A stretch of 64,000 nucleotides of DNA from Drosophila miranda (GCF_003369915.1 NC_046674.1:4340001-4404000); one strand, 5' to 3'; positions 24,201-37,073 are shown, numbered from the stretch's first letter. Notes: generated from the letters alone by a model not told the origin. Translations and numbers: made by a program.

Positions 24201-24577
24201 GACCAAATTGGTCTTCTGACGCCCTATGCGAAGCAGGCGAAGACGTTAAGGGGCATGTTCATGGACACAGATATTGTCATGCCGAAGGTTGACTCGATTG
24301 AAAAGTTCCAAGGACAGGTGAGCAGACATGAAGTCTTATGCAATCTATATAGTATGTAATGTATATTCTTGATCTACAAATATAACCCAGGAGCGCGACA
24401 TAATGCTGATTTCCACTGTGCGCTCCACTGGAGACCATATAAGCCATTTTGGCCATAGCGCGCGCCCGCGCATTTTTGGTCATGTACGGTAATCCCCATC
24501 TCCTCAGCGTCGACGACAATTGGCGTCATCTCATCAACCATAGCTTTATTTCCAAATGGAATACAAATAAATATTAG
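21240..24577 (+). pseudogene. armi: armi (MOV10L1-type helicase) pseudogene, copy 1, with 5' exons
   Basis: Armitage is the perinuclear RNA helicase of piRNA production; this copy cannot make it. A 5' exon (21240-21349) encodes AEKALQNLSKEATGIIIKEE and ends at GTGAGT; the next begins after TTCTAG at 21660. RQGVITSLHNNGGTID (near 21847) matches the N-terminal domain. Later parts match the family in order: LHFDNFKVERIFKIIACKTQ, NYVQRFCFFLHLEEMEVLI, GPPGPGQTVTLVEAV (Walker A altered from GPPGTGKT), FMDETGQSTEPE (motif II, DEAGQ type), ILAGDPH followed by a stop where LQPV continues, and LFYDYELIPTV. Lesions: a stop after LQNGA, a stop after RPNVW, loss of the region between YLSLKIE and the helicase core, a frameshift at 22470 and an 11-bp deletion before the last motif. 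It is the only copy with 5' exons and promoter-side sequence. Confidence 0.88.
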
Positions 24578-25287
24578 AACGAAGAACGAACGAAAAACAT
24601 ACTCATTGTGGGAAAGAAATTTCATGATTACTGTAAGGGGTATGTATACATACGTATGTATGTATGTATGTATATGTGTACATTTCAGTTTATAAAGAGA
24701 AATCCACATATGTGTGTGGTTTTTGGGGCAAACTAACGATGTCCGTATGTCCGTTTCTCTACAAATTGGCCTTTGGTAGCCAAAATGGGGCTAGTAAAAA
24801 ACTGTCAGGAAGCAGCCGCCCGTTTTATGGTGTCGCTGCGAAGAAAGAGATAGCATGAGAGAAAAAAAAACGCAAAATTAGTGTTCGTAGCCGTCGTCGG
24901 ACACTATGTTTTTCAACACACAAGACCCGCGAAGCCAGCAGAATTTAATCTTTAAGGGGTAACAATCGATCATCTCTGCCCCAGGCGCCGCTCCCAGCAC
25001 AACTGGTGAGCCAAACTGACGCATATATATCCCTATCTATCGTTCCCACTGCATGCATTTCCCTTAAGACTGTCTCTGTTTTCGCAGTTTAGTAAATTTT
25101 AATTAAATAAGTGCGCTGCGACAGCCAAAGTCTGGCAGCCCTGTTCTTTTAAGCGACAGCACACGGCGGGCGGTCACATTGACAAGACCCGTTAGAGCGG
25201 CCATGTTTTTCTTGTTGTGTTCTTTGTAAATAATTCAGGTCATAATTTTTGTAGACTGCGGAATTAGATTAAAAAAACGTAATTTTA
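24578..25287 (+). promoter_or_regulatory. Spacer between armi remnant and CycJ, putative CycJ promoter (unit 1; repeated in each unit)
   Basis: About 710 bp between the armi end and the CycJ ATG. It contains a GTAT microsatellite (24647-24674) that differs in length between units, an AATCGAT word at 24964 and GGCGGTCACATTGA at 25168-25181, which resembles the Drosophila core motif 1 (GGTCACACT). The equivalents are 29728-30438, 34878-35588, 39735-40335, 44775-45493, 49992-50709, 55299-56020 and 60545-61262. Unit 4 lacks about 130 bp in the middle. Units 4-8 carry AAAAAAAGCCG where units 1-3 have AATAATT, about 70 bp before the ATG. Promoter function is inferred from position. Confidence 0.4.
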
Positions 25288-26774
25288 ATGCAAGTGAATG
25301 AAATGGCGACAACCACCATCGAAGAGAATGCTTTTGCATTAGGAAAGCGAGATGCACCGGATCAGATTCAACTGGATCCTGAGGTTCGAGGCGGTGTTTT
25401 TTTTTTTTTTTTTGGTGGCTACAAAAAAATTACCTGCTTGCAGCGTCTCTGGAAGACGCAAAGGCTCACCGATTATGCCCAGGACATATTTGTGAACATG
25501 AAGGAGGCAGAGATGCGTCGTCGTCCCATATTATTCAACTCCATGCAGCTGGAGGAGCGCCCCAAATTGTTGCAGCTTTGTCAATTCGCAGCGCAAAAGT
25601 ACAAACTGAATCGCGCCTCAGTGCATTTGGGTAAATGTGTGAGAATATCCTGCTGCTATTGATCACTCACATTCCTAAATCCAATCCCACTTAACCAGGT
25701 ATCTACTATATGGATTGTATGACCGACTACTACACGATTTGTAGCGAAAAACTGCCATTGCTGGCCCTCACATGTCTTCACATTGCGGCCCAGATCGAGG
25801 ACAACGATGCGAGTGTGCCGCGCTACAGCGAACTGAACCGCCTGATACCTGATTCGTTGTACACCGTTTTCGAATACAATGTGGTGGAGCGCAAGGTGCT
25901 GGCCAGCCTGAATTTTGAGCTAAAGCGTCCCACCACGGCCAGCTTCGTGGAGTTTTTTGCTTGCAGCTTCCTCACGCGCAACGACTTCGCCAACTACAAG
26001 GACATGCTGGAGAACAATCCTAGCGAGCAGAACGATCAATCGCCATTGCAATACGAAAGCTTTGCAGTCATGATGTCGGCCTTGTCGCAGCTGCTGCTCC
26101 GCCTGGCAGACTGTACATTGAGCAGTAAGCATCGAGTGACTTTCCTATTAAAATCGTAATAAAGTGAACTTTTTTCTCTTTCAGTTACAAGTTTTGCAAA
26201 CGCGCGACCTTCTTTATTGGCCGCCGCCTGCATAGGAGCGGTGCGTCATCTAAGCGGACTCAAGTACTGGTCACAGTATCTCTCCAAACTGACATCTTAT
26301 CCGGAACACGAGGTTGAGCCATTGGTGGGGGAGATCATAAAGTACTATAACTGGCAGCAGAACAGCTCCGTGGCGCTCAATGCCCTGCCAACATACGTAA
26401 ACATGGGCCCATCTTCGGCAGATATCATTAATCCCAATTGGTCCACAACGGACTCTGGCGTTGGGGATTCGATGGTCATAGTGAAGGAATCGGTGACCGA
26501 GCAGTATGATATAATTACTGTGCCGGTGCAGAAACCTTCTGTTCCAGGGTCCGATCTAGCTGGAGTTGTTCAAGAAGAGCCGCAGGAACAAGCTGTCTTT
26601 TCTCAGGGAGAGCTGCAGGAACAGACTGACTTACAATACGAAGAGCAGCAGAAACAGACAACCTTACAGCTGAATGAATTAGCATTAGACTCCAAGGAAA
26701 AAGCGAAGAAATTAGATAAAGAAGTGGTCATAAAAGAACTGGAACGTGCTTTCAAGCGCAAGCGTATAGATTAA
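25288..26774 (+). CDS. CycJ: Cyclin J, copy 1 (432 aa)
   Basis: Cyclin J is a cyclin that partners Cdk1/Cdk2 and is known in flies for female germ-line expression. Exons: 25288-25383, 25444-25630, 25699-26124, 26185-26774; three short introns of 60, 68 and 60 nt; phases chain to 432 codons plus TAA. The first intron starts GTTCGA, holds a run of T and ends TTGCAG. The cyclin N box spans about residues 35-175 (LTDYAQDIFVNMKEAEMRRR, YYMDCMTDYY, ALTCLHIAAQIEDNDASVPR, VVERKVLASLNFEL); the C box follows from RPTTASFVEFFACSFLTR to about residue 270 (SLLAAACIGAVRHLSGLKYW). The tail is Glu/Gln-rich and ends AFKRKRID. The D-R-F of many cyclins reads D-C-M here. The first ATG was taken; a second at residue 6 (MATTTIEE) has the better context. 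The frame is intact. Confidence 0.9.
25384..25443 (+). other. CycJ intron 1 with T homopolymer (unit 1; same in all units)
   Basis: The donor GAG/GTTCGA is weak, yet splicing here joins DPE to RLWKTQRLTDYAQDIF in phase 0 as the cyclin requires. The T run differs by a few bases among units, which alters the apparent open frame but not the spliced protein. The positions in the other units are 30535-30593, 35685-35742, 40432-40490, 45590-45649, 50806-50865, 56117-56177 and 61359-61419. Confidence 0.7.
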
Positions 26775-27112
26775 GACTGCCAAGATGAGCCGCAAGCGAA
26801 GCGTCTGACCGACTGACCAATTTCAAGATTTTGATTCGGTAATCAGGTTTACCGAAGACCAAAACACTCACAAGCTCAAGCGCACTGAAGATGATTGCTA
26901 AGCAAATAGGTTTATAATTTCATAGATGTACCAGAAACACTTACACACTATTCTTTCAACACATACCCCACGCGGATGGGTATACTTCAAAATCATGCTG
27001 TTTCTCATGCGATATCCCCATTCAATTGTATTGAACACTCCCATATCGTAATTCATACACAAAAATTTCTCTTTATTGTATTTTTATTGTATAATGGGAA
27101 TCATTCTCTTAT
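26775..27112 (+). other. CycJ 3' flank and unit joint (unit 1; repeated in each unit)
   Basis: About 340 bp of CycJ downstream sequence, presumably 3' UTR and beyond, though no AATAAA was seen. It ends ...GGAATCATTCTCTTAT and passes without gap into the armi exon word CAAACATATATCAG of the next unit. Equivalents: 31925-32262, 37074-37387, 41822-42159, 47101-47396, 52362-52657, 57608-57903, 62916-63211. Unit 3 lacks about 24 bp near 37316. Confidence 0.7.
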
Positions 27113-29727
27113 CAAACATATATCAGCTGTCTATCAGCTAGACGTGGGTCGACGTGGTCGAGTATTTGGGATACAAGAAGGGGGAAAAGGACTCCCTGAA
27201 GCAGAACTGGGGAGAAACAGTCACCGAATCAACGGTATATCATACCAAATATAGAAGTCCCATTCATCCACTTTCAGATGCTTCGGGATATGGAGGAATT
27301 AAAGCTTAAAGACTCATCGAGCGCCAGAAGTCCACCATCGAACTGTTAACCAGCTCAGGCCGTCAAAAGTTTGAACTGGAAAACGTGCAGATGACATTTG
27401 TGCCAAAGAAGGGCGACTGGGTGACACTCAAATGCGCTGTCCAGCTGGACGATGGCTATGTGGACAAGCAGGGGGAAATTCTCGAGTTGCTGAAGGTGTT
27501 TCCAGCACGCATCCTCTCGAACCAAAAGCTCGAGGTTGACCGCTGTTTCCCAGAGTTCGTTGATCTTGGCAACTATGCCTATTTGCTGCGGGAGACTTTC
27601 CCTACTGGTACAGATCTTCACACTGGCGAACGTCCTGGCGGATCTCATCGAATGTGCTTACGTAAGTTGAATATGATGGGATGAATGGGAACATTAAATA
27701 TAAATTTTTGCAATAATCCTTACTCCTTCAGTCGAAATTCACGCATCGCGCCATCAAAGTGACCCCGCATCAAGAAAGAGAAGACCTATTGCGCCGCTCG
27801 GGCGGTCACCATCACTGGCGCAAACCGCTTTATAACCACCGAGGTGTATGAGAAGCGTAAGATCAACCTCCAAGTACAAAAAAATACGAATCGCAATTTG
27901 GAGCTTCTGAAAGTCCAGCTACAGAATGGGGCCTAGTCATATATGAGTGTGATCGAGCCAATTGCCAAGACCAGTATTACTGTTGACGATAGCCTTTTGG
28001 TGATCCTTGAGGTGGAGTTCCGCTGCATCGGCGAATGGGCGGAGAAATATACCCTGCACTTCGATAATTTTAAGGTGGAGCGCATTTTCAAGATCATTGC
28101 CTGCAAAACACAGAAGCAGGCCGACGAGGCGAGCATCATCTGGTTGCGACCGAATGTTTGGTGATGCATTGGCGGCTTTGAAGTTCCAGAGATTCTGCGC
28201 AATGTCTACCTGAGAGAATCCCAGGTCGATGACCTAGAGAGATTGTATCCGTGCTCGAAAGAGGCCCTGTGCATGGCCAACTATGTGCAGCGCTTCTGTT
28301 TCTTCTTGCATCTGGAGGAAATGGAAGTGCTCATTAGGATTCGAAGATTTGACAGACACAGGGCTCACATGAAAAGGGAAGGGGAGTACCTATCCCTCAA
28401 AATCGAGTAGGGAAGGGGAGCACCTCTCCCATGGGCGATCAGTTCAGAAGCGAGCCGTCTTTAATATCCTGCGGGGCGAGGCCAAGAACCTGCCGTACGT
28501 GATCTTCGGTCCGCCCGGACCCGGCCAGACCGTCACCCTGGTGGAGGCGGTGCTGCAGATGGTACAAAATCGCATCTTGGTGGCCGCACCCTCGAACATT
28601 GTCGCGGATCTCATTAGCAAGCTAATCATTGCCATCAAAGCGCTGACCACTGGCGAATTCATTCGAATCGTCCGGCAAAGTCTGATTAAGGAAGAACTCA
28701 TTCCACCCGAGCTTATGCCCCACTGTGCCACCTTGGACATATGCGCCAAAGAAACCGCTGAAGACACCGTAAGTACATTCCATTCCATTCAGTTCTTCTA
28801 AAGCAATCTGTAACTCTGAATCTCCCCATCCCGCTCAGATGCTAATCACCAAGACATTTCCGGGCGGACACTTCACTCACCTGTTTATGGATGAGACTGG
28901 CCAGTCGACCGAGCCGGAGACGCTGATGCCGGCAGCTCTGCTTTCCAAGGATCGGGGTCGGGTCATCCTGGCCGGTGATCCGCATTAGTTGCAGCCTGTA
29001 GTTCACAGCAGCTATGGACGTGCCTGTGGTTTCGGCACCTCCATGCTGGAGCGCCTGCTGAACACTCGAACTATCGGGCCCTGCCCTCGGTCATGGCCAC
29101 ATATAGTAAGCTGTTCTATGACTATGAATTGATACCAACGGTATCCGAGAAGGATTCCCGAGAGGCCACCTTGTTGGCCACAGTGCAGTCCCTACTAGGT
29201 ACTGGCAAGCCGCGCAACCACGGTGTCTGTTTCTTTGAGATGAAGGGGCAGGATATGCAGCACCCAGACTCTGCCTCGTGGTACGATGATCTCGAGGCCA
29301 CGGAGTTATATCTCATGGTCTTATCGCTGTATTGTCGCGGAGTGACTTCCGACCAAATTGGTCTTCTGACGCCCTATGCGAAGCAGGCGAAGACGTTAAG
29401 GGGCATGTTCATGGACACAGATATTGTCATGCCGAAGGTTGACTCGATTGAAAAGTTCCAAGGACAGGTGAGCAGACATGAAGTCTTATGCAATCTATAT
29501 AGTATGTAATGTATATTCTTGATCTACAAATATAACCCAGGAGCGCGACATAATGCTGATTTCCACTGTGCGCTCCACTGGAGACCATATAAGCCATTTT
29601 GGCCATAGCGCGCGCCCGCGCATTTTTGGTCATGTACGGTAATCCCCATCTCCTCAGCGTCGACGACAATTGGCGTCATCTCATCAACCATAGCTTTATT
29701 TCCAAATGGAATACAAATAAATATTAG
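27113..29727 (+). pseudogene. armi: armi pseudogene, copy 2 (5'-truncated)
   Basis: It starts inside an armi exon at the unit joint, so the promoter and N-terminal exons are missing. It shares with copy 1 the frameshift in the LHTGERPGG region, the stops after LQNGA and RPNVW, the internal deletion at the SLKIE stop, the GPPGPGQT Walker A motif and the DPH stop. It differs by lacking a 39-bp segment near 27238 (kept in copies 1 and 6-9) and by reading VAAPSNIV where copy 1 has VAATSNIV. Confidence 0.88.
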
Positions 29728-30438
29728 AACGAAGAACGAACGAAAAACATACTCATTGTGGGAAAGAAATTTCATGATTACTGTAAGGGGTATGTATACA
29801 TACGTATGTATGTATGTATGTATATGTGTACATTTCAGTTTATAAAGAGAAATCCACATATGTGTGTGGTTTTTGGGGCAAACTAACGATGTCCGTATGT
29901 CCGTTTCTCTACAAATTGGCCTTTGGTAGCCAAAATGGGGCTAGTAAAAAACTGCCAGGAAGCAGCCGCCCCTTTTATGGTGTCGCTGCGAAGAAAGAGA
30001 TAGCATGAGAGAAAAAAACGCAAAATTAGTGTTCGTAGCCGTCGTCGGACTCGTCTATGTTTTTCAACACACAAAACCCGCCAAGCCAGCAGAATTTGAT
30101 CTGTAAGGGGTAACAATCGATGATCTCTGCCCCAGGCGCCGCTCCCAGCACAACTGGTGAGCCAAACTGACGCATATATATCCCTATCTATCGTTCCCAC
30201 TGCATGCTTTTCCCTTAAGACTGTCTCTGTTTTCGCAGTTTAGTAAATTTTAATTAAATAAGTGCGCTGCGACAGCCAAAGTCTGGCAGCCCTGTTCTTT
30301 TAAGCGACAGCACACGGCGGGCGGTCACATTGACAAGACCCGTTAGAGCGGCCATGTTTTTCTTGTTGTGTTCTTTGTAAATAATTCAGGTCATAATTTT
30401 TGTAGACTGCGGAATTAGATTAAAAAAACGTAATTTTA

Positions 30439-31924
30439 ATGCAAGTGAATGAAATGGCGACAACCACCATCGAAGAGAATGCTTTTGCATTAGGAAAGCG
30501 AGATGCACCGGATCAGATTCAACTGGATCCTGAGGTTCGAGGCGGTGTTTTTTTTTTTTTTTTGGTGGCTACAAAAAAATTACCTGCTTGCAGCGTCTCT
30601 GGAAGACGCAAAGGCTCACCGATTATGCCCAGGACATATTTGTGAACATGAAGGAGGCAGAGATGCGTCGTCGTCCCATATTATTCAACTCCATGCAGCT
30701 GGAGGAGCGCCCCAAATTGTTGCAGCTTTGTCAATTCGCAGCGCAAAAGTACAAACTGAATCGCGCCTCAGTGCATTTGGGTAAATGTGTGAGAATATCC
30801 TGCTGCTATTGATCACTCACATTCCTAAATCCAATCCCACTTAACCAGGTATCTACTATATGGATTGTATGACCGACTACTACACGATTTGTAGCGAAAA
30901 ACTGCCATTGCTGGCCCTCACATGTCTTCACATTGCGGCCCAGATCGAGGACAACGATGCGAGTGTGCCGCGCTACAGCGAACTAAACCGCCTGATACCT
31001 GATTCGTTGTACACCGTTTTCGAATACAATGTGGTGGAGCGCAAGGTGCTGGCCAGCCTGAATTTTGAGCTAAAGCGTCCCACCACGGCCAGCTTCGTGG
31101 AGTTTTTTGCTTGCAGCTTCCTCACGCGCAACGACTTCGCCAACTACAAGGACATGCTGGAGAACAATCCTAGCGAGCAGAACGATCAATCGCCATTGCA
31201 ATACGAAAGCTTTGCAGTCATGATGTCGGCCTTGTCGCAGCTGCTGCTCCGCCTGGCAGACTGTACATTGAGCAGTAAGCATCGAGTGACTTTCCTATTA
31301 AAATCGTAATAAAGTAAACTTTTTTCTCTTTCAGTTACAAGTTTTGCAAACGCGCGACCTTCTTTATTGGCCGCCGCCTGCATAGGAGCGGTGCGTCATC
31401 TAAGCGGACTCAAGAGCTGGTCACAGTATCTCTCCAAACTGACATCTTATCCGGAACACGAGGTTGAGCCATTGGTGGGGGAGATCATAAAGTACTATAA
31501 CTGGCAGCAGAACAGCTCCGTGGCGCTCAATGCCCTGCCAACATACGTAAACATGGGCCCATCTTCGGCAGATATCATTAATCCCAATTGGTCCACAACG
31601 GACTCTGGCGTTGGGGATTCGATGGTCATAGTGAAGGAATCGGTGAGGGAGCAGTATGATATAATTACTGTGCAGGTGCAGAAACCTGCTGTTCCAGGGT
31701 CCGATCTAGCTGGAGTTGTTCAAGAAGAGCCGCAGAAACAAGCTGTCTTTTCTCAGGGAGAGCTGCAGGAACAGACTGACTTACAATACGAAGAGCAGCA
31801 GAAACAGACAACCTTACAGCTGAATGAATTAGCATTAGACTCCAAGGAAAAAGCGAAGAAATTAGATAAAGAAGTGATCATAAAAGAACTGGAACGTGCT
31901 TTCAAGCGCAAGCGTATAGATTAA
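30439..31924 (+). CDS. CycJ: Cyclin J, copy 2 (432 aa)
   Basis: Exons: 30439-30534, 30594-30780, 30849-31274, 31335-31924, giving 432 codons plus TAA. Cyclin boxes are identical to copy 1 except LKSWSQY for LKYWSQY. In the tail it has SVREQYDIITVQVQKPAVPG and EEPQKQAVFSQGELQ, variants shared with copy 4 but not with its direct neighbours 1 and 3. All splice sites are kept. Function as for copy 1. Confidence 0.9.
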
Positions 31925-32262
31925 GACTGCCAAGATGAGCCGCAAGCGAAGCGTCTGACCGACTGACCAATTTCAAGATTTTGATTCGGTAATCAGGTTT
32001 ACCGAAGACCAAAACACTCACAAGCTCAAGCGCACTGAAGATGATTGCTAAGCAAATAGGTTTATAATTTCATAGATGTACCAGAAACACTTACACACTA
32101 TTCTTTCAACACATACCCCACGCGGATGGGTATACTTCAAAATCATGCTGTTTCTCATGCGATATCCCCATTCAATTGTATTGAACACTCCCATATCGTA
32201 ATTCATACACAAAAATTTCTCTCTATTGTATTTTTATTGTATAATGGGAATCATTCTCTTAT

Positions 32263-34877
32263 CAAACATATATCAGCTGTCTATCAGCTAGACGTGGGTC
32301 GACGTGGTCGAGTATTTGGGATACAAGAAGGGGGAAAAGGACTCCCTGAAGCAGAACTGGGGAGAAACAGTCACCGAATCAACGGTATATCATACCAAAT
32401 ATAGAAGTCCCATTCATCCACTTTCAGATGCTTCGGGATATGGAGGAATTAAAGCTTAAAGACTCATCGAGCGCCAGAAGTCCACCATCGAACTGTTAAC
32501 CAGCTCAGGCCGTCAAAAGTTTGAACTGGAAAACGTGCAGATGACATTTGTGCCAAAGAAGGGCGACTGGGTGACACTCAAATGCGCTGTCCAGCTGGAC
32601 GATGGCTATGTGGACAAGCAGGGGGAAATTCTCGAGTTGCTGAAGGTGTTTCCAGCACGCATCCTCTCGAACCAAAAGCTCGAGGTTGACCGCTGTTTCC
32701 CAGAGTTCGTTGATCTTGGCAACTATGGCTATTTGCTGCGGGAGACTTTCCCTACTGGTACAGATCTTCACACTGGCGAACGTCCTGGCGGATCTCATCG
32801 AATGTGCTTACGTAAGTTGAATATGATGGGATGAATGGGAACATTAAATATAAATTTTTGCAATAATCCTTACTCCTTCAGTCGAAATTCACGCATCGCG
32901 CCATCAAAGTGACCCCGCATCAAGAAAGAGAAGACCTATTGCGCCGCTCGGGCGGTCACCATCACTGGCGCAAACCGCTTTATAACCACCGAGGTGTATG
33001 AGAAGCGTAAGATCAACCTCCAAGTACAAAAAAATACGAATCGCAATTTGGAGCTTCTGAAAGTCCAGCTACAGAATGGGGCCTAGTCATATATGAGTGT
33101 GATCGAGCCAATTGCCAAGACCAGTATTACTGTTGACGATAGCCTTTTGGTGATCCTTGAGGTGGAGTTCCGCTGCATCGGCGAATGGGCGGAGAAATAT
33201 ACCCTGCACTTCGATAATTTTAAGGTGGAGCGCATTTTCAAGATCATTGCCTGCAAAACACAGAAGCAGGCCGACGAGGCGAGCATCATCTGGTTGCGAC
33301 CGAATGTTTGGTGATGCATTGGCGGCTTTGAAGTTCCAGAGATTCTGCGCAATGTCTACCTGAGAGAATCCCAGGTCGATGACCTAGAAAGATTGTATCC
33401 GTGCTCGAAAGAGGCCCTGTGCATGGCCAACTATGTGCAGCGCTTCTGTTTCTTCTTGCATCTGGAGGAAATGGAAGTGCTCATTAGGATTCGAAGATTT
33501 GACAGACACAGGGCTCACGTGAAAAGGGAAGGGGAGTACCTATCCCTCAAAATCGAGTAGGGAAGGGGAGCACCTCTCCCATGGGCGAGCAGTTCAGATG
33601 CGAGCCGTCTTTAATATCCTGCGGGGCGAGGCCAAGAACCTGCCGTACGTGATCTTCGGTCCGCCCGGACCCGGCCAGACCGTCACCCTGGTGGAGGCGG
33701 TGCTGCAGATGGTACAAAATCGCATCTTGGTGGCTGCAACCTCGAACATTGTCGCGGATCTCATTAGCAAGCTAATCATTGCCAGCAAAGCGCTGACCAC
33801 TGGCGAATTCATTCGAATCGTCCGGCAAAGTCTGATTAAGGAAGAACTCATTCCACCCGAGCTTATGCCCCACTGTGCCACCTTGGACATATGCGCCAAA
33901 GAAACCGCTGAAGACACCGTAAGTACATTCCATTCCATTCAGTTCTTCTAAAGCAATCTGTAACTCTGAATCTCCCCATCCCGCTCAGATGCTATTCACC
34001 AAGACATTTCCGGGCGGACACTTCACTCACCTGTTTATGGATGAGACTGGCCAGTCGACCGAGCCGGAGACGCTGATGCCGGCAGCTCTGCTTTCCAAGG
34101 ATCGGGGTCGGGTCATCCTGGCCGGTGATCCGCATTAGTTGCAGCCTGTAGTTCACAGCAGCTATGGACGTGCCTGTGGTTTCGGCACCTCCATGCTGGA
34201 GCGCCTGCTGAACACTCGAACTATCGGGCCCTGCCCTCGGTCATGGCCACATATAGTAAGCTGTTCTATGACTATGAATTGATACCAACGGTATCCGAGA
34301 AGGATTCCCGAGAGGCCACCTTGTTGGCCACAGTGCAGTCCCTACTATGTACTGGCAAGCCGCGCAACCACGGTGTCTGTTTCTTTGAGATGAAGGGGCA
34401 GGATATGCAGCACCCAGACTCTGCCTCGTGGTACGATGATCTCGAAGCCACGGAGTTATATCTCATGGTCTTATCGCTGTATTGTCGCGGAGTGACTTCC
34501 GACCAAATTGGTCTTCTGACGCCCTATGCGAAGCAGGCGAAGACGTTAAGGGGCATGTTCATGGACACAGATATTGTCATGCCGAAGGTTGACTCGATTG
34601 AAAAGTTCCAAGGACAGGTGAGCAGACATGAAGTCTTATGCAATCTATATAGTATGTAATGTATATTCTTGATCTACAAATATAACCCAGGAGCGCGACA
34701 TAATGCTGATTTCCACTGTGCGCTCCACTGGAGACCATATAAGCCATTTTGGCCATAGCGCGCGCCCGCGCATTTTTGGTCATGTACGGTAATCCCCATC
34801 TCCTCAGCGTCGACGACAATTGGCGTCATCTCATCAACCATAGCTTTATTTCCAAATGGAATACAAATAAATATTAG
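32263..34877 (+). pseudogene. armi: armi pseudogene, copy 3 (5'-truncated)
   Basis: Same layout and shared lesions as copy 2. Private or semi-private variants: YGYLLRE for YAYLLRE, CTAGAAAGATTG at 33384, CTCACGTGAAAAG near 33515, GAGCAGTTCAGATGCGAG near 33586 (these three shared with copy 8), IIASKAL, MLFTKT for MLITKT (shared with copy 7) and LLCTGKP for LLGTGKP. It is a mosaic of the two subfamilies. Confidence 0.88.
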
Positions 34878-35588
34878 AACGAAGAACGAACGAAAAACAT
34901 ACTCATTGTGGGAAAGAAATTTCATGATTACTGTAAGGGGTATGTATACATACGTATGTATGTATGTATGTATATGTGTACATTTCAGTTTATAAAGAGA
35001 AATCCACATATGTGTGTGGTTTTTGGGGCAAACTAACGATGTCCGTATGTCCGTTTCTCTACAAATTGGCCTTTGGTAGCCAAAATGGGGCTAGTAAAAA
35101 ACTGTCAGGAAGCAGCCGCCCGTTTTATGGTGTCGCTGCGAAGAAAGAGATAGCATGAGAGAAAAAAACGCAAAATTAGTGTTCGTAGCCGTCGTCGGAC
35201 TCGTCTATGTTTTTCAACACACAAAACCCGCCAAGCCAGCAGAATTTGATCTGTAAGGGGTAACAATCGATGATCTCTGCCCCAGGCGCCGCTCCCAGCA
35301 CAACTGGTGAGCCAAACTGACGCATATATATCCCTATCTATCGTTCCCACTGCATGCTTTTCCCTTAAGACTGTCTCTGTTTTCGCAGTTTAGTAAATTT
35401 TAATTAAATAAGTGCGCTGCGACAGCCAAAGTCTGGCAGCCCTGTTCTGTTAAGCGACAGCACACGGCGGGCGGTCACATTGACAAGACCCGTTAGAGCG
35501 GCCATGTTTTTCTTGTTGTGTTCTTTGTAAATAATTCAGGTCATAATTTTTGTAGACTGCGGAATTAGATTAAAAAAACGTAATTTTA

Positions 35589-37073
35589 ATGCAAGTGAAT
35601 GAAATGGCGACAACCACCATCGAAGAGAATGCTTTTGCATTAGGAAAGCGAGATGCACCGGATCAGATTCAACTGGATCCTGAGGTTCGAGGCGGTGTTT
35701 TTTTTTTTTTTTGGTGGCTACAAAAAAATTACCTGCTTGCAGCGTCTCTGGAAGACGCAAAGGCTCACCGATTATGCCCAGGACATATTTGTGAACATGA
35801 AGGAGGCAGAGATGCGTCGTCGTCCCATATTATTCAACTCCATGCAGCTGGAGGATCGCCCCAAATTGTTACAGCTTTGTCAATTCGCAGCGCAAAAGTA
35901 CAAACTGAATCGCGCCTCAGTGCATTTGGGTAAATGTGTGAGAATATCCTGCTGTTATTGATCACTCACATTCCTAAATCCAATCCCACTTAACCAGGTA
36001 TCTACTATATGGATTGTATGACCGACTACTACACGATTTGTAGCGAAAAACTGCCATTGCTGGCCCTCACATGTCTTCACATTGCGGCCCAGATCGAGGA
36101 CAACGATGCGAGTGTGCCGCGCTACAGCGAACTGAACCGCCTGATACCTGATTCGTTGTACACCGTTTTCGAATACAATGTGGTGGAGCGCAAGGTGCTG
36201 GCCAGCCTGAATTTTGAGCTAAAGCGTCCCACCACGGCCAGCTTCGTGGAGTTTTTTGCTTGCAGCTTCCTCACGCGCAACGACTTCGCCAACTACAAGG
36301 ACATGCTGGAGAACAATCCTAGCGAGCAGAACGATCAATCGCCATTGCAATACGAAAGCTTTGCAGTCATGATGTCGGCCTTGTCGCAGCTGCTGCTCCG
36401 CCTGGCAGACTGTACATTGAGCAGTAAGCATCGAGTGACTTTCCTATTAAAATCGTAATAAAGTAAACTTTTTTCTCTTTCAGTTACAAGTTTTGCAAAC
36501 GCGCGACCTTCTTTATTGGCCGCCGCCTGCATAGGAGCGGTGCGTCATCTAAGCGGACTCAAGTGCTGGTCACAGTATCTCTCCAAACTGACATCTTATC
36601 CGGAACACGAGGTTGAGCCATTGGTGGGGGAGATCATAAAGTACTATAACTGGCAGCAGAACAGCTCCGTGGCGCTCAATGCCCTGCCAACATACGTAAA
36701 CATGGGCCCATCTTCGGCAGATATCATTAATCCCAATTGGTCCACAACGGACTCTGGCGTTGGGGATTCGATGGTCATAGTGAAGGAATCGGTGACCGAG
36801 CAGTATGATATAATTACTGTGCCGGTGCAGAAACCTTCTGTTCCAGGGTCCGATCTAGCTGGAGTTGTTCAAGAAGAGCCGCAGGAACAAGCTGTCTTTT
36901 CTCAGGGAGAGCTGCAGGAACAGACTGACTTACAATACGAAGAGCAGCAGAAACAGACAACCTTACAGCTGAATGAATTAGCATTAGACTCCAAGGAAAA
37001 AGCGAAGAAATTAGATAAAGAAGTGGTCATAAAAGAACTGGAACGTGCTTTCAAGCGCAAGCGTATAGATTAA
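35589..37073 (+). CDS. CycJ: Cyclin J, copy 3 (432 aa)
   Basis: Exons: 35589-35684, 35743-35929, 35998-36423, 36484-37073, giving 432 codons plus TAA. It reads LEDRPKLLQL where the other copies have LEERPKLLQL, and LKCWSQY at the C box. Its tail (SVTEQYDIITVPVQKPSVPG) matches copy 1 rather than copies 2 and 4. All splice sites are kept. Confidence 0.9.

Noticed and set aside
23943-24359. The 138-codon open stretch of armi as a separate small gene
   Set aside because: It is an exon of the armi helicase core that happens to lack a stop; it starts in the middle of a conserved domain and ends at an intron donor.
26036-26233. Minus-strand open frames inside CycJ (repeated in all units)
   Set aside because: They are shadows of the CycJ exons: they recur only because the units do, and they match no known family.
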